Assembly (NCBI GenBank): GCA_024509875.1
Contig: JAMPIV010021227.1
Coordinates: 1 to 64,000 of the forward strand
Direction: 5' to 3'
DNA length: 64,000 bases
Origin: Oreohelix idahoensis
Lineage: Eukaryota; Mollusca; Gastropoda; Stylommatophora; Oreohelicidae
The notes under the pieces are model-generated. The model saw only the letters and a program-made list of their open reading frames with translations, was not told where the DNA came from and did not search any database. This document shows, one piece after another, positions 26,075 to 36,205 of this stretch (the stretch's first letter is position 1; the number at the start of each line of letters is the position of its first letter). The position numbers and the translations under genes were made by a program.

Positions 26075-26694
26075 TACAGTAATCTGACAGCCTTTGCTTT
26101 CCCATTTAGTGTCTACCATTGGCTAAGCCAAACCACGCAATTTTCTGTTTGTATTACTCACACTTGAATCCACGCCCTTTTTCTGGGAACATAACAACAG
26201 AGTTGTTTAACAACTTTTCGCATCTGCCAGTCTTAACAAGGGAGTGAACCACGCGTGTTTACCTAAGTTTCTCACGCGAGCTGATTTGCCAATTATCGGT
26301 CATTAGACAGATGCGCGTAGAAATAACGGATTGTTTGAAGAGATACAGGGGGCGATAACATTTTCCCCAACCACCTTTGATGTTCGTACGTTTCAGGGGG
26401 CGGTAAACGATTGATCTGCGGAAAGGGGACGTAATCTAAGAGAGGCTTGTGCACGGCCAGTCTTCTGATGTCGATCAGCATCGCTGAGTAGAGTGAACGA
26501 AAAACCCTTGATACGGGAAATGTAGTTCCCTGATTTTCTCTGCTATACAGAAGGTGTGAATTGTAATATCTTCTAGTGATAATAACACCACGATCTGTAT
26601 ATATACCGCGCCCTCTCAAATTCATTATCAGAGTCGCTCAGAAATTCTTGGAGAATCTAAACACGCCGGACTAGAACCATTTCTTCGCTAAATA
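26075..26694. other. Gene-free stretch
   Basis: Nothing recognised. The minus-strand frame at 26293-26625 lacks any motif. Confidence 0.5.
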
Positions 26695-27100
26695 CAGTTG
26701 ACATTCAAAAATCCGGCCATCGATAATCCGGTACCTTCAGTTTTTCGGAATGGATTTCGGAGCGCATTTTTTAATTTACCTCGTTGGTGCGCCACTGTTT
26801 TCTGGAGCCGTTTATGTTTTGATGCAGCTGTTTGGGTCTTGCTTGCACGTGTTAACAGGCATTCCTGCTCATTCCTTCTCATTTTATCATTTATTTGCTG
26901 CTGTATAGCCCCATTATGGATTCAGCAAATAAAAGAAGTGGTGTAAAACGTAAACATTTAATTTTCTTTCTTTAAAGGACTGTACAGGTAGTCATTTTCT
27001 GTTAAATATATACAGCATATATAACCCAAAAAAATCCGGCATTTTCAACAATCCGGCACTCCTCAGGTCCGGAGGTTGCCGGATTTTTGAATGTCAACTG
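26695..27100 (+). mobile_element. Non-autonomous pogo/Tigger transposon (406 bp)
   Basis: Perfect 23-bp terminal inverted repeats beginning CAGTTGACATTCAAAAATCC lie at 26695-26717 and 27078-27100, flanked by TA target duplications (26693-26694, 27101-27102). Further CCGG-containing subterminal repeats occur at both ends. The interior retains only the start of a Tigger transposase, so it is an internal-deletion derivative that depends on a transposase encoded elsewhere. Confidence 0.9.
26916..26975 (+). pseudogene. Truncated Tigger transposase N-terminus
   Basis: A 19-codon frame, MDSANKRSGVKRKHLIFFL then stop. KRSGVKRKH is the conserved start of Tigger/pogo transposases just before the CENP-B-like HTH. 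Everything downstream is deleted. Confidence 0.75.
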
Positions 27101-27102
27101 TA

Positions 27103-27432
27103 TGTTAAATTATCCCGTGGGGATTTCATTTTCTGATTTGTGGTAATAGAAATTGTGCTTAAGTGTTAAAATGTGTTAGGTTTACCATTTTTATTCACTA
27201 TAATTCCCTAGCGTTAAAAACTAGTGAAATAACCTAACGCATAGATATTTCTTGCCAGTCGTTCAGAGTAATGTAATTTCAAACACCCTATTTTTCTTAC
27301 ACAAGAAGATACGGCTAAGTGACTAGAGTTAATGTTATGTGACTAAACAATAGACGCCGACAAATAGCTAGTAGTGACAGGCGATTTTTGTTAAAGTGCG
27401 CGTATGGATAAAGTAAATAATAATTGACTTTG
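27103..27432. other. Gene-free flank between MITE and LTR
   Basis: No feature recognised. It ends GACTTTG directly against the LTR. Confidence 0.5.
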
Positions 27433-28824
27433 TGATAAGGGTGGATTTGTGCTGAAGTGGTAACTTGCCACCCTTATCGACACCTGGTGTTAAAGTGTAA
27501 GATGTAGGTGTCTTCTCTGATTTAGGATGTTGCTGTGTATGTGGTAGTGGAACAGTTCAATGGGTTATCACACAGGCAACATGACGTGTAGAGTCATAGA
27601 AAGGGTAACTTCGTTGTATAAGTTTCTTTCATTTATTGCACGCCACAAAACAGTCATGATACTTATGACATCAACATGGTTAACGAGTTCAGCAAGATGA
27701 TATGGCACATTGAAAACAATTTCTGTAGTCAGCAATGATAGCTGTTGTATATATGCGTCATAAGACATCACAGTTCAATAGATTCAGAAATTCATCAATC
27801 ATCGAGTGCTAGTTCGTGAAGCTGTATAAATAATAATAATTTCTATAACTTCTGCAACAGTGTCAGCTACAGATCTTCAATGTTCATAAACAATAATAAA
27901 TGCTCCCATTCTGATGCTAGCAGATCAGTTGTATACAATAAGTCCGTTCACTGTCTGCACGTGAATAGCATACATGGGCTACAGGTCAGCTCGACCTTTA
28001 TAATGTTCCTAAGTCTAACCATCTGACTTGGACGTGATCTCTGATATAACGAATCCTGGAACACAGACAACAGTCTTGTTGGTCTAGAGCGACCCATATA
28101 TATTTAACTAGTTCAGGTATACAGATACTGGTGACTTAATCCTAGTCAAAGTACCTCTCCATTTTGCATCACACAGGCGAGCAAATAGGCGACAAAATGA
28201 CGAACCTCTAGACGATAGCATAAAGTTCGATACAAGAGGAATTACCTTATTTCGGAAAATCAACCATGAACATATGCCTCCAGGCAGGCTGCATAATACT
28301 GGGAAATAGTCTAGTTAGCTAACTAACTCACTAAGACACTGTATTTCCCTCAGAGAATCACAAGACGCAGTTGCGTCTGCTCGCTTCTTAAACCATTTCT
28401 AAACTGCCCCAACTGGGCGGAACACACAGAACGAACTCCCGGTTTGACATGCGCAGAACGACAATCTCTGAGTTGCCGTTCACAATAAGACGATTCGAAG
28501 AACATTCGAGATAAAAGTCTTACACAGTCGCGCCTTTTATGGTCATGAAAAGAAGCGTTAAGAAAGGTTTCAGACATCTACCATAGTTGACTGATACTAC
28601 CAAATAAGGAGATGTGGTCACGCTTCGTTCAAGAAATTATAGACCGAACGTGTCTCTATACAAGAGAAGGCAACTCCTAACAAATTGTAGTCTCGATAAC
28701 TCGGATTATGTCCCTTTGACCATAGAAAACATAATACACACTTCAGTCAAAAAAATGATCATACATATGAAAAAATGTTTATACAAACGAAAAATAATAA
28801 TGATCCGTGCGTAACATTACCGCA
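27433..28824 (-). repeat. 3' LTR of copy B
   Basis: Positions 27433-28780 match the other LTR. I extend to 28824 because on the minus strand the sequence there begins TGCGGTAATGTTACG directly after a purine tract (CCAGGGAGGG), giving canonical TG...CA ends (the other end is CTTATCA). The shorter limit 28780 cannot be excluded. Confidence 0.8.
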
Positions 28825-28834
28825 CCCTCCCTGG
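28825..28834 (-). other. Candidate polypurine tract
   Basis: Minus-strand CCAGGGAGGG lies immediately 5' of the inferred 3' LTR start, where plus-strand DNA synthesis would be primed. Confidence 0.5.
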
Positions 28835-29599
28835 AAAAAAAAAAAATGGAAAATTTTTTTTTTTTTGTTTAAAATCCTGGAGCCGGAAAAAATCTAGGCT
28901 CCTAACGCACGTATGATGCGTGGATATATACCTAACAAATTAGCTCAACGCATGGAGCGACACTGAGATCATATCTCAGATCCTTAGAGAAAAAATTTAT
29001 CTAAGTATACGCTGATATATTCCAGGAAGGTGCCACCAACACACGCCACAATGATGGCAACAACATAATGACAATCAAAATATACTCATACCAATATATG
29101 AAATTAAATATATTATGTGTTATCATACAATGTGTTGCAAATAGCGGTGTAATTTACTAATATACCGCACTATATTATTACATTATATAAAGTAACAGTA
29201 ATTAATAAGTAATACATGTGTTGCTCTTCGGTGACATAAAACATTCAATAGAAGAAGATGTGGACATCATCCGCTCCCAATGTAGGACAGGACTTGATAT
29301 CCTCAAAGTTCCACAATGGACATAAACTCGCAGACTTCAATGATGTGCTGCGAAAATATCAATAACACAAATCTTAAAGACAACTGGTAAATTTCTTAAT
29401 ACAATCCTGAAAATAATTTATTTAAATGTGGCCGAGTGATCTTTTGGCCCGTATATCACTAACTAAGCCTTCTTAGATAATTACATGGTACAATGTTATA
29501 AATTTCCCTCAAAAAAAAAAAAGTGAGACAAAATCTACTAACATGTCATTATAACATTGGACTGTATATCAGGAAATATATATATATATGACAGAAGAA
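28835..29599 (-). other. 3' untranslated region of copy B
   Basis: AT-rich sequence between the RNase H stop and the 3' LTR, with poly-A/T runs near 28838-28866 and 29512. No ORF. Confidence 0.6.
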
Positions 29600-30745
29600 T
29601 CATGTGGAATCGTGTGGACATCTGGACAGAATGTCTGCCATTACATTATCCGAACCACGGATAGCTCGAACCGAGAAATGAAATGGTTGAAGAGCTATGG
29701 CATAACGAGTGGACCTCGAGCTCTTCAAGTTTTTGCTCTGAATAGCAGTAAGCGCTTTCTGGTCGGTTTCCACAATGAAATGTGCGCCTAGAAGAAATCT
29801 TTGTAACTTCAGAATAGACCATACCATAGCCAATAACTCACGGTCTAAAACCGAGTAATTCTTTTCTGCAGCGTTTAATTTCCTAGAGATATACATCACC
29901 GGATGCAAAGTATCAGAATACTCCTGCATTAGTGCTGCCCCAATCCCTGTTGACGAGGCGTCACTTCGAAGAACAAAAGTCTTCTCAATAGTAGGTAACT
30001 TAAGAATAGGTGGAGATGAAAATAGGGCTTTAACCTGGTCCAATGAGGATTGACATTCTTTAGACCAGCGGATCAGATTAGGCGACCCTTTCTTCAATAA
30101 AGTAGAAAGCGGTGCCATAATGGAGGACAGATTCGGAATGAATCGTCCGTAGAATTGAATCAAACCTAATAGACTCCTTACTTGTTTCTTCGTCTTAGGG
30201 ACCGAAATGTTAAGTATTTTTGAAACATTGTGGTCCTCTGTCTTTAAAAGACCATGACCAACCCGATGACCTAGGAAAGAAATCTCGCTAAATCCTATAA
30301 AGGCTTTAGAGGGTTTTGCAGTCAAGTTATACTCGCGAAGAGTAGACAGTAATTCGTATAAACCCAAATAATGATCTTCCCAAGAATCACTGAATAGACA
30401 GATATCATCTAGGTATGCTATGACATCTGTACGATATGCGAGAATTCGCCGCATCATGCGTACGAATGTAGCAGGGGCGTTCATAAGACCAAAAGGCATG
30501 AAATTCCATTGGAATAAACCCCTAGGTGTAGAAAAAGCTGTAAAAGGTTTGGCACGTTCAGTTAGCGGGACTTGCCAATAACCTTTAGACAAATCTAGTT
30601 TGGTAAAGAATCTAGAATTAGAAAGTTTATTGAGTAGCTCTTCTAATGAAGGCATAGGTTCAGCATCGAACTTCGTAACTTGGTTCAATTTGCGATAATC
30701 TACGCAAATGCGAATGTTATTATCCTTCTTTCGAACAATAACCAT
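29600..30745 (-). CDS. pol: RT and RNase H, copy B
   Basis: A 381-residue frame: MVIVRKKDNNIRICVDYR (fingers), TKLDLSKGYWQ with the first catalytic Asp, MPFGLMNAPATF, and catalytic YLDD in VIAYLDDICLFSD. The thumb/connection (FLGHRVG, GLIQFYGRFIPNLS) follows. RNase H has acidic residues in LRSDASSTGIG, DRELLAMVW and VETDQKALTAI and ends near ADILSRCPHDST. It is the last domain of the element. The RT N-terminus lies in another frame upstream because of a break at 30781-30783. Confidence 0.92.
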   Translation of the reverse strand: MVIVRKKDNNIRICVDYRKLNQVTKFDAEPMPSLEELLNKLSNSRFFTKLDLSKGYWQVPLTERAKPFTAFSTPRGLFQWNFMPFGLMNAPATFVRMMRRILAYRTDVIAYLDDICLFSDSWEDHYLGLYELLSTLREYNLTAKPSKAFIGFSEISFLGHRVGHGLLKTEDHNVSKILNISVPKTKKQVRSLLGLIQFYGRFIPNLSSIMAPLSTLLKKGSPNLIRWSKECQSSLDQVKALFSSPPILKLPTIEKTFVLRSDASSTGIGAALMQEYSDTLHPVMYISRKLNAAEKNYSVLDRELLAMVWSILKLQRFLLGAHFIVETDQKALTAIQSKNLKSSRSTRYAIALQPFHFSVRAIRGSDNVMADILSRCPHDST

Positions 30746-30773
30746 AGACGAAGAGTATGCTGAAGTGGATGGT

Positions 30774-31157
30774 TCAATGATTTCCCAAACGTATCATTTC
30801 ATCCAACTCTTTTTCGACTTGAGACTGGAAATGAATAGGTATTGGATATGGTCTGACTCTGATAGGATTGTGATCAGTTAGCACAATGTCATGTTCTATG
30901 ACATGTGTGTGTCCCGGGATGTCTGTAAGAACATCCTGAAATGTTTGCAACATCGAAGAAACTTGTCGATGTTCCTCAGCGGAAAGATTTGGAGAAACGG
31001 TCACGTTTTTCCAAGATTCCGTAGAATAAAGTGGGACCATAGAAAGAGGAAGATTGACATCAGAAAAAGTAGTTTCCTCATCCTGTATAACTGACAGAGA
31101 TGAGTACTGACCATGAGTTGCTTGTGAATTGTCCGTAGCCTGGAAAATAGGCTGCAA
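30774..31157 (-). pseudogene. pol: Linker and RT N-terminus, copy B
   Basis: Encodes the segment that precedes gypsy RTs: LSAEEHRQVSSMLQTFQDVL, a GHTHVIEHDI strand, and RPYPIPIHFQSQVEKELDEM. It opens upstream without a start codon, joined to the integrase frame at an A5 run (31175-31179). It closes at a TTT (30781-30783), beyond which RT continues in a third frame. The separation looks like two one-base length changes. Confidence 0.85.
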
Positions 31158-31170
31158 ATAGTCAGGTCTT

Positions 31171-32202
31171 TCATAAAAATTCTGTGAGCATATTTATGTG
31201 GAAAGTTTTATGCTTTCCATCAATATCGACAACATAGTCGACATCAGAAATTTTGGAGACTATTGCATATGGACCTTTCCATGCAATTAGAAGTCTGTTC
31301 TCCCTTGAAGGAAGTAGAACGAGAGCTTTGTCACCTGGACAAAGTTGTCGTAGACATCTATTCTTATTTGCAAACTGCCTTGCCTTTTCTTTAGCAAATT
31401 CTGAAGACGAAGTTGCTAGTTTGCATGCCTCGATGATCTTTTGCCTAAGAGCAATGACGTACTCATAAGAAGATTGAGTCTCATCGCTAATATTATCGGC
31501 AGTGATTAGATCGTGAAGTAAAGACATAGGGCCGCGCGGTTGCGCGCCAAAGACAAGTTCAAAAGGGGAAAACCCCGTATGTTCATTGGGGACCTCTCTA
31601 TACGCAAAGAGAGCCGCGGGTAAGACCCTGTCCCAATCCTGAGGATGATCCTCAGTTATTTTACCAAGTAAAGTTTTCAGAGTCCTATTTAAACGTTCGA
31701 CCAACCCATTAGACATTGGGTGATAGATACTGCTGAGAGACCTTTTAATGTGTAGCATAGACATTACCTGTGACATAGTGTCTGATATAAGTTGAGTGCC
31801 ATGGTCTGACAATATTTCTCCGGGAAAACCCAAGCGAGAAAATATCAGCCAAAGAGCGTCTGCGATATCAGCAGTTGAGATGCTCTTGAGAGGTATTGCC
31901 TCTGGCCAACGTGTGCACATATCGACACATGTAAGGATAAATTGATGTCCTCTAGCCGACTTAATTCTAAAAGGACCGATAATATCTATTGCCATTTTTT
32001 GAAAAGGGCGAATAGGAATGTCAGCAGCCTGGATAGGCGCAGCATGTCGTGGTCCTTTAGATTTGACCTCCTGACATACTTTGCAAGAGCGACAGTACAT
32101 TCGTATGTCCTTGCTCACAAATGGCCAAAAGAAAGCCGCAAGAACCCTCGACTTTGTACGGGAAAAAACCCATATGTCCAGCACATTGCGAGTCATGAGC
32201 AT
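31171..32202 (-). pseudogene. pol: Integrase, copy B
   Basis: From the upstream frame come the His pair of the zinc module (HAHD...GH). After the A6 run at 32163-32168 this frame carries CRSCKVCQ (Cys pair), the catalytic residues in MAIDIIGPF, LSDHGTQLI and NGLVERLNR (D,D35E), and a C-terminal domain ending FHINMLTEFL. The first ~14 residues of the open frame are out-of-frame reading. Its position between protease and RT is the diagnostic oddity of this element. Confidence 0.9.
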
Positions 32203-34579
32203 GTTGCAATATTTGCAATCTCATGCTCTTAGGCACAAGAATTTGTGAATGAGTGGACGTAGTCGAGTCTTGTACCATACGTACAAGTACGCCGTTCTTC
32301 ATAGAAATCCAAGATTTCCTATTAGTGTTCTGATTAGGATCACCTTTTTTTGCTAGAATGAAGAATTTTTGTAAAGAAGGATCTTCTTCTTGCAATTTGA
32401 TAAATGAGTCACGTGTAATAGTCAAGTGACTATCTTGGTCATTTACTTCATCATTATTAGTTAATGAAGTTTGAGGTGGATCCAGAGCATGTGCTCTTGT
32501 GACCACCGCATTGGTAGCTTCAATGTTTTGCTCTTCCCAAACAGCAATCTGCTGTGGGGTACATTCCCTAACTCCGTGAATACGACCAATAATAAGGTCC
32601 GCAATAGGGTTTGGAAGTAGACACGCGTGGACCTCTCCCGTGAAGAAAGGAGTAGCAATGTGTATTATAGCAGTAGGATACTTTTCTAACGTGCCACCAA
32701 ATGTGACACATTTGATGACTTTTCCTGTAGCACAGGATGGATCTACAAGAGATTGCCTAACGCCGACAGTAGTACATCCAGAATCAAACAACACTGAGAC
32801 TGGATTACTATTTACTAGCCCCTTATGTAATATAAGAGAACCTCTCCCATCATGAGCAACATTAGCAGGAAGAGCGGGCAAAGGATGACCACAGCTTAAA
32901 GTACTAACGGTTTTCGGATCAAATAAAGTACTGCATTGGATACATTTATTTGCCCTACCAAAATCAAAAGATGAGCATCCGATAGCATTATGGTCTTTAT
33001 CATTATTAACCTGTTTATCTGCTCCCTGAGATTCTTGTTGAACAGAGTTTGTCTGTTGATATCTTTTTCTCTTATGTTGCGATCTACCGCGACCATTATT
33101 GCCTCTGCAATTATCATTAAAGTCCCTACTGTAATTTTTATCCTGGTTTGAGTTCCAGTTTCCATAACTGTCATTACTATCTCTATGCTGTTGAGAACCT
33201 CTATTATCTTGGTATTGAGGTCTCTGCATAAAATATTTTCCTCTATACCGATTACCTTTGTGAAAATTTCTAAAGTTAACCGGAGTAGAATAACGTGTAG
33301 TATTAGGTTGTCTCCAGTTCTGGGAAGAAGAATCACCCTGGAATTGATCACTATGGTTCTGGGCATAATTACGATTACTCTTTTTATTGAAATTTTTCTG
33401 GCTACCCTGAAATTTACGCATAAAATTTGGGCCATAAGGTGCTGCCGAAGCAACTGGCAGACCTTCTTTCACCTTAGAGTTACTAATGGTTATGTGCGGA
33501 TGCGCAGTAACATACTGGCTACAGTATTCTTCCATTTCTTTTATGTTTTTAGGCTTACGCTCATGAAGAAAAGATAGAAAAGCTTCATTAACAGAAGACA
33601 TAACCTTATCTCTAAGTAGTAAATCCATAAGAGCTTCAAATGTATTTTCTGTCTTAGACAACTCAACCCATCGTAAAAAAGTAAGACGGATGCCTGAGAT
33701 GAATTCAGAGAATTCAACTCCAGTTTCTGGTAACATGGTTTTAAATTTAAGACGATATCCGTCCTCGTTAAGTTGGTACTTCTTTAACAATGCCGCCCTG
33801 ACAACCTCATAGTTGTTTTTGTCAGGCACATCTACCATACTCAACAAAGTCAAAGCATCACCTCTAAGTATCTTGGACAGATGATACACATATAATGTTT
33901 TATCTATATTATGCACATTACATGCACTTTCAAATCTATCTAGATAAAATGTTATATCATCGATTGAGGGATTAAATGCTGGTAGATTAAGCTTGAAATC
34001 CTTAGCATTAGTCTTATTTGACACCTTATTTGCCTCATTAGCATTACCAGTGTTCAATAACTTTAACTTCTCTAACTCTAAAGCTAAGACTTTTTCATCA
34101 TGTTCCATTTTTGCTTTTCTCTCATCAGCCTCTCTTTGTAACCTTCTTTCTTCAGCCTCAGCCTGTAACTTTCTTTCTTCAGCCTGGGCCTGTAACTTTT
34201 TTCCTTCAGCCTCTATTTCAAGTCTCTTATTTTCAGCTTCTTTTTCAAGTCTCTTATTTTCAGCTTCTTTTTCAAGTCTCTTATTTTCAGCTTCTTTTTC
34301 AAGTCTCTTATTTTCAGCTTCAGCCTCAAGCCTCTCTTTTTTTTCAGCTTCTTCTTTTTTTTTTTCCATTTCCATTTGAAATCTTTTTTCCTCCACCTGC
34401 ATCTGCAGTTTCTTTTGTTCTATTTCAGCCTCTATTCTCTTTTGTTCAGTTTGTTCTTTCATTTTCTTTTCTTCCGACTTCAATGCCTTGGCATATTGAA
34501 CAGTCGCAAATTCTTCTAATTTATCACCTGTCTTCCCAAGGGCTTTACCCTGCTCAATAAAGTACTCAAATGTAGACAT
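32057..34579 (-). CDS. gag: Gag and protease with start of integrase, copy B
   Basis: ATG at 34579 (MSTFEYFIEQGK). Residues ~20-190 form a highly charged coiled coil that includes four 9-residue repeats (ENKRLEKEA type; 27-bp repeats at 34219-34327). A capsid-like region follows (AFNPSIDDITFYLDRFE... LLKKYQL), then an Asn/Arg/Gln-rich nucleic-acid-binding tail with a CIQC...CGH cluster in place of a classical CCHC knuckle. Protease motif VLFDSGCTTVG and the IIGR strand come next, then the integrase zinc-module start. Gag and protease share one frame, so no frameshift signal is needed. The last ~35 residues after 32163 are out of frame. Confidence 0.88.
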   Translation of the reverse strand: MSTFEYFIEQGKALGKTGDKLEEFATVQYAKALKSEEKKMKEQTEQKRIEAEIEQKKLQMQVEEKRFQMEMEKKKEEAEKKERLEAEAENKRLEKEAENKRLEKEAENKRLEKEAENKRLEIEAEGKKLQAQAEERKLQAEAEERRLQREADERKAKMEHDEKVLALELEKLKLLNTGNANEANKVSNKTNAKDFKLNLPAFNPSIDDITFYLDRFESACNVHNIDKTLYVYHLSKILRGDALTLLSMVDVPDKNNYEVVRAALLKKYQLNEDGYRLKFKTMLPETGVEFSEFISGIRLTFLRWVELSKTENTFEALMDLLLRDKVMSSVNEAFLSFLHERKPKNIKEMEEYCSQYVTAHPHITISNSKVKEGLPVASAAPYGPNFMRKFQGSQKNFNKKSNRNYAQNHSDQFQGDSSSQNWRQPNTTRYSTPVNFRNFHKGNRYRGKYFMQRPQYQDNRGSQQHRDSNDSYGNWNSNQDKNYSRDFNDNCRGNNGRGRSQHKRKRYQQTNSVQQESQGADKQVNNDKDHNAIGCSSFDFGRANKCIQCSTLFDPKTVSTLSCGHPLPALPANVAHDGRGSLILHKGLVNSNPVSVLFDSGCTTVGVRQSLVDPSCATGKVIKCVTFGGTLEKYPTAIIHIATPFFTGEVHACLLPNPIADLIIGRIHGVRECTPQQIAVWEEQNIEATNAVVTRAHALDPPQTSLTNNDEVNDQDSHLTITRDSFIKLQEEDPSLQKFFILAKKGDPNQNTNRKSWISMKNGVLVRMVQDSTTSTHSQILVPKSMRLQILQHAHDSQCAGHMGFFPYKVEGSCGFLLAICEQGHTNVLSLLQSMSGGQI

Positions 34580-36183
34580 GATGTCCAAAATGTGAGTACA
34601 GAACCTGAAATAATTAATTATCTTATTTCAATGTTAAATAGCAACAAGACTTAATAAAGTGCTTGTATAATCTCTATGTTGAACCCAATCTCTGTGGGAA
34701 ACAGGAGTTGACACCAACTTGTATTATCAAATGTATAATAATATCACAAGTCACCTCTTAATTAACAGTGCACTACCCAAATCAGTGCATAATCATCAGT
34801 TATTTATCATAACTGCACTACAATAGTGCATAAGCAAAAAACACCAGTTTGTTATGATAAGTGCACTATAGACCAATAGTGCATGAGCATATATCAACAA
34901 TAGTGAAAGCTAACTATGCAAGAACTATGTAAACAATAACAAGACAATGTAAACAATAACAAAGGTCATCAACAATGTAAACAATAACAAAGATCAAAGT
35001 CAATGTAAACAACAACAAAGATCAGAGTCAATGTAAACAATAACAAAGATCAGAGTCAATGTAAACAATAACAAAGATCAGAGTCAATGTAAACAATCAA
35101 CAAAGATCAAACAATACGAAAACATTCGCATAAGTCAAATACACAAACAGCAAAACTAAAAAGAAATATGCGAAGATATGACTAACAAATGACGCTACAG
35201 TGTATACACAAAAATATACGTAAAGAACTGAATAATAGCAAAGGGGAGACCTACAAATACAAACAATCGAAATCGAAACTAAAAACACAAAGAAAGAGAG
35301 AAAAGAAAAAAAAAAAAGAAAAAAAATATATATATACAAGAAACAAAATAAAGCACAACTCGTCACAACTAAACAGATATAGCAACGATTGTCGCTAGCA
35401 AATTTCACTGTAGGAAATTCGCACAGTCCCTAACGAAAACGCTAACAGTAGAACCTCTGTGACGTGGTATCTTCTACTGTAAGACTCCGCCCAACCGAGA
35501 AAACCCGCTGAAATATAAACATATAAATATACAAATAACAAATAACATATAACATATAAACATGTATCATGAAAACAATAGGAGAAAGTGTGAAAGTACA
35601 GAAGGCTCAGTTAGAACATAAGGGCACAGTTCACAAACAAAACAGGCCACTTAACTTCTATAAATCCAGCGTCAGCACGGTGCAGAACAGGATGTAATCA
35701 GCATTCTGAGGATAATGATCCAACGTTGATTAACTTCTGCTCCCATAAACAGCCATGACGAAGGAAATGAGCTTCTAATACTGCAACAGTTGTTACGGCA
35801 CTTGACCTTCTGAATCTTCTAAATTGATTTAACCGGCACTTGACCTTCTGAACCCGCAACAGTACCCCTGAGACCGGAACAGTTGTTACGGCACTTGTCC
35901 TTCTTTTCACCAGATCAGGAAATCCATTCGCTCGGTACTTGTCCTTCTAATTTTACATAAACTTCAATATTGCCGAGCAGCGCCGGGTAGTTTCAAAATC
36001 AGCAACTGTCAGAAAATCCGGATACTTTCAATAAAATTTCTTGTAAGGTGGTAGTTGATGCTGTAGTTGTATCTAGTATGATGATGATGTCTGGGTTTGC
36101 TGACCCCCTTGATAGCTGGAATCAGAGTGAACCAACCTATGGCCACCAAAAATGATATGGTGCGCCAAAATATCAGATGATAG
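34580..36183 (-). other. Leader (5' UTR) of copy B, repeat-rich
   Basis: About 1.6 kb between the 5' LTR and gag with no credible ORF. It contains a 28-bp tandem repeat (34910-35110) and a looser repeat of GGCACTTGACCTTCTGAA at 35793-35950. Near the LTR, TGGCCACCAAAAATGATA occurs twice (~36140 and ~36194). Confidence 0.6.
34910..35110. repeat. 28-bp tandem repeat in the copy B leader
   Basis: Units AATGTAAACAATAACAAAGA followed by TCAGAGTC are repeated about six times, the last three almost identical. Confidence 0.85.
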
Positions 36184-36201
36184 AACCAGCTCTGGCCACC
36201 A
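36184..36201 (-). other. Candidate primer-binding site of copy B
   Basis: Minus-strand TGGTGGCCAGAGCTGG starts 4 nt after the 5' LTR end (CTTATCA). The tRNA is not assigned. Confidence 0.4.
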
Positions 36202-36205
36202 AAAA

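Noticed and set aside
27568..28577. 67- and 75-codon frames repeated at 36341-37350
   Set aside because: Identical only because they lie in the two LTRs of copy B; no domain.
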